Below, in pieces: positions 58,474-64,000 of a stretch of DNA of 64,000 bases. Origin of the DNA: Lichina pygmaea. Its lineage: Eukaryota > Ascomycota > Lichinomycetes > Lichinales > Lichinaceae. Location: the NCBI GenBank assembly GCA_963422465.1, contig OY730171.1:1612001-1676000 (forward strand), read 5' to 3'. Numbering within the stretch: position 1 is the stretch's first letter; every line of letters begins with the position of its first letter. The notes below the pieces were generated by a model. The model did no database searches, was not told the origin of the DNA, and saw only the letters and a program-made list of their open reading frames with translations. Position numbers and translations under genes: made by a program.

Positions 58474-60803
58474 TCAGCCTCTCGCTCCACCGCTTGGTCG
58501 AGTAGATGAATCTCGGTGAGTAGATACACCGTCCACGTCGACCTGTTCTTGGCCGTTGAGGCCCCTGTTGTCCTCCTCCGGGGTCTTTTCGTACCTCTCG
58601 TGCGCCGACTTGCCGGGCGTCGTGGCAGAGACGGTCGTACCGGTGCTCCCGTCTCCCTCCACTCTCTTCTCTTCGTCGCCGTCGCGGCCGCTGGCCTGGA
58701 CATGTGCTCGCGCCGGAGTCGGCGCGAAGTTGGATCTCTGCCGAATCTTGGCCCCGTAGAAGTAGAAGGCGACAGGGATCGGCACGAGCAGGGCCGCGAC
58801 GCAGCCGAGCAGCGTGCCGGTCCATTGCACCCCCAGACCATCGAACATGTACTTGGAGAACATCGGGAAGGCGGCGCCGGCCAGGGAGCGCAGGATCGAG
58901 TTGGCCGCTATCGCGGACGCGGCGCTTTCGGCAACGTCAGTCGCGCATCGACGACCGTTCGTGGTGGACGTATGAAAGTGAAAAGGGGAGTACAGAACGT
59001 AGAGGGCTGTGATACTCACAACATCAGATACGCGTCGATAATGTAGTTCAACGACGGCAGAGAGATGGCCAACAGCCCAAACCCCGTCATGATCCCAGAC
59101 AGGGTCGGCGCGATCCAATGAATGTCCGGGTCGTACCCGGTCCAGCCGAACCAGAAGAGCCCGATGGAGAAGGCGACGCCGCCGAGGATCACCGGCGGCA
59201 GGCGCCACTCCGGAATCGGCACGTCGTTGTTGGCGACCAGCTTGCGAGTGTAGCTCGACTGCATGCAGATGATCATGAGACCCGCCAGGAGCTCGCCCAC
59301 GATCATCCCGAAGAATGGCAAGCCGCCGACGCCGGCGCCGAAGCCGCGCTTCTGCTGGAAGGCGATGGGGTAGGCCGTCAAGAACAGATAGAGGAGGCCG
59401 TAGATGAAGGCCATGTAGACCGACAGCAAGAACACGATAGGCTCGGTGAAGAGCAGGCGCAGCGGCCGGCTGAAGTTCTTGGTGACGAGCTCGCGGAAGT
59501 CGACCTCGATCTCCTCCTGCTTCGCGTGGATGCCCCAGTTCTTGGTGCGGCGGCGGAGCTCGGCGGCCTTCTCTATGAGAATTACGGGCGGGTACGTCTC
59601 CTGGAGGAAGATGAGGTTGAGGCCGAAGGCGACGAAGCCTATGATGGCGGTGAAGTACTCGGTCCAGCGCCAGCCGAGGTGACTCTCGACGATGAAGCCG
59701 CCGATGAACGGCGCCAGCAGCGGACCGCTAAAGACCGTCATCGCAAACAGCGTGATGGCCAAGCCGCGCGTGTGGTTGTCGAACATGTCCGAGAAGACGG
59801 CGGCGACGACGGCCAGCGGGCAGGCGCCGCAGAAGCCGCCCCAGAAGCGGCAGATCAGCACCGTCTGCAGGTCCTTGGCGACGGCGACGGCGACCTGGAA
59901 GATGGAGAAGCCGAACATCGAGAGCCACAGCGGCATGCGCCGACCGCGGAGCTCCGACAACGGCGCCCAGAACGTCGGCCCCGTCGCGAAGCCTAGCACG
60001 TACAAGGACAGCCCCAGCAGCCCGACCTGCGTGTCGACGCCAAAGTCTCGGCTTACGGCCACGGTCGCGGCGGAGAATACGCTGCTCCCGAATGCTGACA
60101 CCAGCGTCGTGAATCCCAGCATCGCAGCAGTAGACAATCTGAAGACACCCACCGACGACCGTTGGCGTTGCCCATTAGCCTAGCTCTGGGCCGCAACAGC
60201 CCCATCGCACATGGACATGGGTCTTGAACGATACTCCATTTCAACGATACACACGAGTACAGGTAGATCGAGATCTACATACTTCTTGCTCAACGGCCAA
60301 TTCATGGCGTGCCGCGGATCTTGTTCGCCGTCAAACTCCACGACGTACTCCTCGCGCTCGGGCAGTGGCGGAGGATAGGGCTTTCCAGCACCGAAGCCGG
60401 GCAGTGCCCTGCGCGAGACGCGTGTCTTCAGCGTCGATGAGGACCCAACGGTACCGCTATGCTGGCTGCGCTGGGTGTGGATGCGACTCAGTGCTGTGGA
60501 GCTGCGCTCGAGGTGCGTAGGTCTTCCGTGGTGTTGATGCCTGTCCGGCTGTTCCGAAGATAACGAGGGCGACGATACAGCTGCGGCGGACCGCTCGCTC
60601 TCGATACCCATCCTTACTCCCGATCCTGTTCCGGTTCCAATCTCTCGACACACGGGTTCTGATAGGGCGGAAGAGGCGGTCGACGACGATGAGGTCGTCG
60701 TGGCGGTGGGAATTCGCTCCAGTTCGGTGCTCTTCCGCGGGGGGACTCGGGGGCCATTCGCATCTTCCTCGGCGCGCTCAACGTAGATATCCACGTTGTC
60801 CAT
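58474..60803 (-). CDS. MFS drug:H+ antiporter, DHA1 family (Tpo1/polyamine and multidrug type)
   Basis: Three exons, 60803-60283, 60138-59020 and 58924-58474, giving 696 residues. The N-terminal 170 residues are cytosolic, Ser/Arg-rich and end in the DHA1 signature DPRHAMNWPLSKK. Twelve membrane segments follow. FGSSVFSAATVAVSRDF lies in TM1, LYVLGFATGPTFWAPLSELRGRRMP is the TM2-3 loop with the MFS signature, and RFWGGFCGACPLAV and TVFSGPLLAPFIGGF are the motif-C-like segment. NSILRSLAGAAFPMFSKYMF lies in TM11. The C-terminal tail is long and polar. Such carriers export drugs, toxins or polyamines at the plasma membrane. The intron phases restore KKLSTAAMLG and YLMFAASAIA. No biosynthetic cluster surrounds it, so a self-resistance role is not suggested. 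Substrate unknown. Confidence 0.87.
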
Positions 60804-62012
60804 GTTATCTCTCTCCTCTCGCGAGTTCCAGTGCGGAGAGGATGGTGGTGACGGTGGCTTTCGTGGTGGGACAAAGATGACAATGTGTCTTGGTCAGGAG
60901 ACCCACGACTTTCACCGCCAATCGTATGGATCTTACGGTAGTCAACAGAAATGCATATTCGTCTGTCCAAAGCCCTCATGACAGGCATTTCCATATAGAA
61001 ACGAAGTTGCAGCACATCGAACGTGCCAGAGGCGACGAAAGAACGGGGGCCCAAAAACTTCGAACGAATGACGGTGACGCTCTTAGCTTGAAGCTAATAC
61101 TGCAGACGATGCCGACGCATCCGAGCACGAGTAAGCGGCCGAGGCCCACCGGCCCAACACAGGTAGGACAACCAAAAAACGACGAGATCGAGCAGGCTAG
61201 AAGTTAGCGATCCTTGTTACTGTATCAAGGGATGCTGTTAACCAGAAAGGTATATCCGGTGAGAACTTTTGTCTAGAACGCCCCATCCTTTTTTCGACCA
61301 GCCCGGCTCTTGGAAGGCTTCACGATCCAGCACAGGTACAGTACTGTACCATACCGGTACACTGGTGAGCAGCTCATCATCGCTGTGAGCTGCGCCTGTG
61401 TCACGGTACCCTTGCGATCCAAAAAAAAAAATCAGTCACAGTAGGTAGATGACGCAGAACAGATGACAATACTGTTCGACTGTGAACGCTACAGCGAGCA
61501 GCGGGAGAAGAAGATGAGTGTCACGACTGTTAGATTGATTAGAGGGAACTAGCTGATCATCTATATGTAGACACGAACCTGATGTTTGCCTTAGAGCTCA
61601 TAGAAGGCTCTAGAAGGCACGATGCGGATCCATGCAGGATCGACGGGAGACAACGTCGACGGGAGACAGCAGAGATGGCACTGGGCAGCTCCATGCGGCA
61701 GCAGCAGGATCAACGTCAAACAAATACTCGTACGTAGTAAGAATAAATGCAAAACAGTCTTCTGTGAGTTCGCAGACAAGACTAATTAGCGGCACACGCG
61801 GCTATCCCAGCTCTAAGCCGTACGGTACCGTACAGTGTGTTAGCTGACTAACCTCTCATAGGGCTGTACATACAGGACATACGGTACGTAACGTACGTTA
61901 CGTACTGTACGTAAGTACATCACTCCCACTAGTCACCGGGGCGGTGACTTCTTCAGACCAAGAACCTAGAGGATTCAGGGGCTGGGACTTAGTCAGCGAG
62001 GCCGGTGCTCAC
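60804..62012. other. Intergenic region upstream of the MFS gene
   Basis: No gene recognised. Very dense GTAC-core palindromes occur at 61329-61362 and 61818-61920, the strongest cluster in the window. The open frames here are short and on both strands. Confidence 0.45.
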
Positions 62013-62131
62013 GAGGTGGGTGACGGATATAACGTACTTTTAGTAAGCTGAGAAAATACTGAGACCCTGGCTCACCCTGGAAAATTTACGCTAGCTCTGC
62101 AACCTGTAACGTTATATCCGTCACCCACCTC
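62013..62131. mobile_element. 119-bp foldback element (MITE-like)
   Basis: A perfect 23-bp inverted repeat, left arm GAGGTGGGTGACGGATATAA from 62013 and its complement ending at 62131, with a 73-bp spacer. The spacer holds no frame. It could be a tiny MITE or a large hairpin in a transcript. No clear target duplication was found. Confidence 0.6.
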
Positions 62132-62828
62132 CTAGTCCAGCCGAGCTGGAAGCTAGCCCGGGCAGGTGTCTGTTCGAGTAGGAGCTTTGGAGCTCTTCGG
62201 CTATGTACTCCGTACGTAGCTAGCTCTTCATCTTAGCTAGTCAATCAACTTATCTACAACTCCACAATTCTGATGAGTTCCGCGTAGCGCCGCCTAGGCT
62301 TTTCCTAGGCCCGCTAACCACCTACGGTACCTTGTAGAAGTCTAATCAACAACAGGAATCAGCTGTTGATTAGTTTGTCCACGTCCATCTAAATGAGGTC
62401 CCAGTGGGTCCTAACAAGCGACAACAAAGAAGAAAACTCTGCAACCTAGTCACATGCCACTGAGACAACCTGGCATGGCTTGAAGGGAGACTGCTTCTGC
62501 CACACCCCTGCGGATCCTTCGGCGACTTGTATGTACAGGGTACAAGAGGGTACAAAAAGTTCCCAGTCAACACTAATGTACGTAAGGTACGTACCCTCGT
62601 ACTCCGTACGTACAGGCAAACTTCTCCTATTTCACATCACCTCAGCTCTAGCAGCAAGCGAGGTCTAAGGGTTAGTATCTGTGGGGCCTGAACCCATAAA
62701 ATTCCTGTAGCATAGTGTGGGAATCCGGGCACAGGCCCTTCTTGTCTGGCAGGATGGCTCCACACTTTTCCGGGTTGAAAGTACAGTTCCAAGCGTCCTA
62801 CTCCATATACTGACGTTAGATATGTTTC
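62132..62828. other. Intergenic region
   Basis: No gene recognised. GTAC-core motifs occur at 62205-62220 and 62575-62620. A short palindrome, GCCTAGGCTTTTCCTAGGC, lies at about 62291-62310. The right end probably contains the 3' UTR of the small secreted protein gene. Confidence 0.45.
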
Positions 62829-63301
62829 TCAGTTTGTGATGGTGGTGTTCTGACTTGCAGATAGCTTTGTTTTGTTTTCAATTGGGAGGACAAGGGGGAT
62901 GTAACAACTGACCTCATCTTTGTTCCCATCAGGAAAACAATTCCTCCGGCAGTAACCATTTGATAGGCAGCTGGCAAAGATAACCATCCGTCCTCTTGGA
63001 TCTTTTCCGTTTATCCAATCCCTGGCTTTTGTCTCCCAAGTAGGCGACTTATGAGGCTTCTGGAATTGGCGTTTCTCAAGCACTGGTCCCCGTGTTCTGT
63101 CAGCTTTGATCTGACTTCTGTTTTCCTGGCCTGTGTTGAAGACTTACTGTGATGCTGTACTGTCTCCAAGTCGCCTGATGACGAAAGTCCAGCTGCGGCC
63201 ATGCCCACAGGAGTAGCACTTATCGGTGTGCTGTTGACAAGGACAAGGAGGACTGTGGCAAGGGCCGAAAACATGACGCGTGATCCCAGGACTGGCAACA
63301 T
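62829..63301 (-). CDS. Small secreted cysteine-containing protein (effector-like candidate)
   Basis: Two exons, 63301-63148 and 63082-62829, giving 135 residues. The 65-bp intron has strong signals: GTAAGT donor, GCTGACA branch and ACCAG acceptor. The joined frame begins with a signal peptide (core SALATVLLVLVNS, likely cut after PISA). It then has a short spacer with a LEKR Kex2-like site, a basic segment, and a cysteine-bearing part: FASCLSNGYCRRNCFPDGNK followed by VSC, so four cysteines in about 25 residues. An internal ATG at 63274 would give an equally good signal peptide. I do not recognise the family. Small size, secretion signal and clustered cysteines fit fungal secreted effectors or antimicrobial-type proteins, but that is inference. 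A further intron near GTCAGT at about 62917 is possible and would shorten the C-terminus. Confidence 0.6.
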
Positions 63302-64000
63302 GATGGAGAAGTTAGTGGAGGGAATCCTTGGCAATGTGTTCTTTCAACAGTTCGAGGGGCCCGGCCGTGGTTCTTATAGATCTGACGCGTCTACGGACAT
63401 GGTAGAAAAGTATCAAACATTTCATTGTGCAAGGCTGACAGCCTTGAGGGAGTGTCAACATGAGCATGACCAGGCACGTGCGAGGCCATGCATCATCTTG
63501 CGATACGAGTACGAGGTGTTGGAGTGGTGTCTACCCGGTAGTGATTAGACAAGTGCATTGACATGTTAGAGTAATCAGTAGGTACCCGACCCGTGCCAAC
63601 CAGGGGAAGAGTACGAGATACGTCATAGGAGGCATGGAAAAGTGGGAGGATTCAATGTCAGTTTTCAGAACTCTTTGGGCATACTCCATAATTACTTCTG
63701 TATGGTACAGGAGCGCCCAACGCTCATCGATTCTCAATGTATCTGAGAATCCCTGTGAAATAGAGTAGCCGCGACAAAAAAAGCTTTTCGAGACATCATA
63801 TAACTTAGCTGGTCGCCGACCTCGTACCGGGATGTTTGAGTGCTGGGCACGTGTGGCACGCTGGGCGGGGGCTTCATGCGATTGATCGACCCTACTACAG
63901 TAGTACCCGTACTCGGCCCTACGCGCCGACTGTTGATCCTTCAGCCCTGAAAGCCCAGAGCCCCTGCACACCCTGGCAGTGCCTGGATCCCCTGACACGC
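63302..64000. other. Intergenic region at the right edge
   Basis: Upstream of the small secreted protein gene. Two long overlapping frames (63201-63548 plus, 63531-63998 minus) have no recognisable domain and no clear start context. A gene may begin beyond the edge. Confidence 0.35.

Noticed and set aside
59118-59996. 292-codon plus-strand frame opposite the MFS transporter
   Set aside because: Glu/Ala/Arg-rich shadow of a membrane protein gene.
58474-60803. Secondary-metabolite cluster around the MFS transporter
   Set aside because: No synthase, tailoring enzyme or Zn2Cys6 regulator is found on either side within the window.

Overview
The window looks like nuclear DNA of a filamentous ascomycete (Pezizomycotina, probably a Sordariomycete; I cannot name the species). 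The reasons are short 50-220 bp introns with GTNNGT donors and CTRAY branch points, Pezizomycotina-type gene families (PTH11-like rhodopsin-domain protein, Ecl1, fungal shugoshin, Dad2, Bud6, Ypi1), Fot1-type pogo transposons, a chromodomain gypsy element and a RIP-like excess of transitions in the repeats. Intergenic DNA is long and carries many short GTAC-core palindromes and poly(G)/poly(C) runs.

Layout. 2.77-3.32 kb: an Ecl1-family gene (-). 4.93-12.65 kb: pogo/Fot1 element P1 with a gypsy chromovirus (G1) inserted in its transposase gene; a 0.7 kb non-autonomous element with the same type of ends is joined directly to it (to 13.35 kb). 15.0-16.5 kb: two 3' remnants of LINE-like elements. 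18.2-19.5 kb: a six-exon PTH11-like membrane protein gene (-). 21.3-21.9 kb: DAD2 (-), head-to-head with SGO1 (+, 22.8-26.3 kb). 26.98-27.12 kb: a tRNA-like locus with a structured insert. 27.29-34.83 kb: a second pogo (P2), again with a gypsy copy (G2) in its transposase gene. 35.9-37.5 kb: YPI1 (-). 39.7-44.0 kb: the ataxin-2/Pbp1 homologue (-). 46.1-49.7 kb: BUD6 (+). 50.6-52.5 kb: a myo-inositol-type sugar transporter (+). 53.1-55.2 kb: a third pogo (P3), without gypsy and nearly intact. 55.9-57.7 kb: a secreted, cysteine-module, probably GPI-anchored protein (+). 58.5-60.8 kb: a DHA1-type MFS drug/polyamine transporter (-). 62.0 kb: a 119-bp foldback element. 62.8-63.3 kb: a small secreted cysteine-containing protein (-).

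The host genes are mostly single, unlinked housekeeping genes. The one functional pair is DAD2/SGO1, both acting in chromosome segregation and sharing one intergenic region. The repeats form the most unusual part: two pogo copies carry independent gypsy insertions about 63 bp apart in pogo coordinates, each with its own 5-bp target duplication, while the third copy shows what the empty element looks like. Exon structures were derived by hand from frame, phase and splice signals; all phases close and give complete reading frames for the named host genes.
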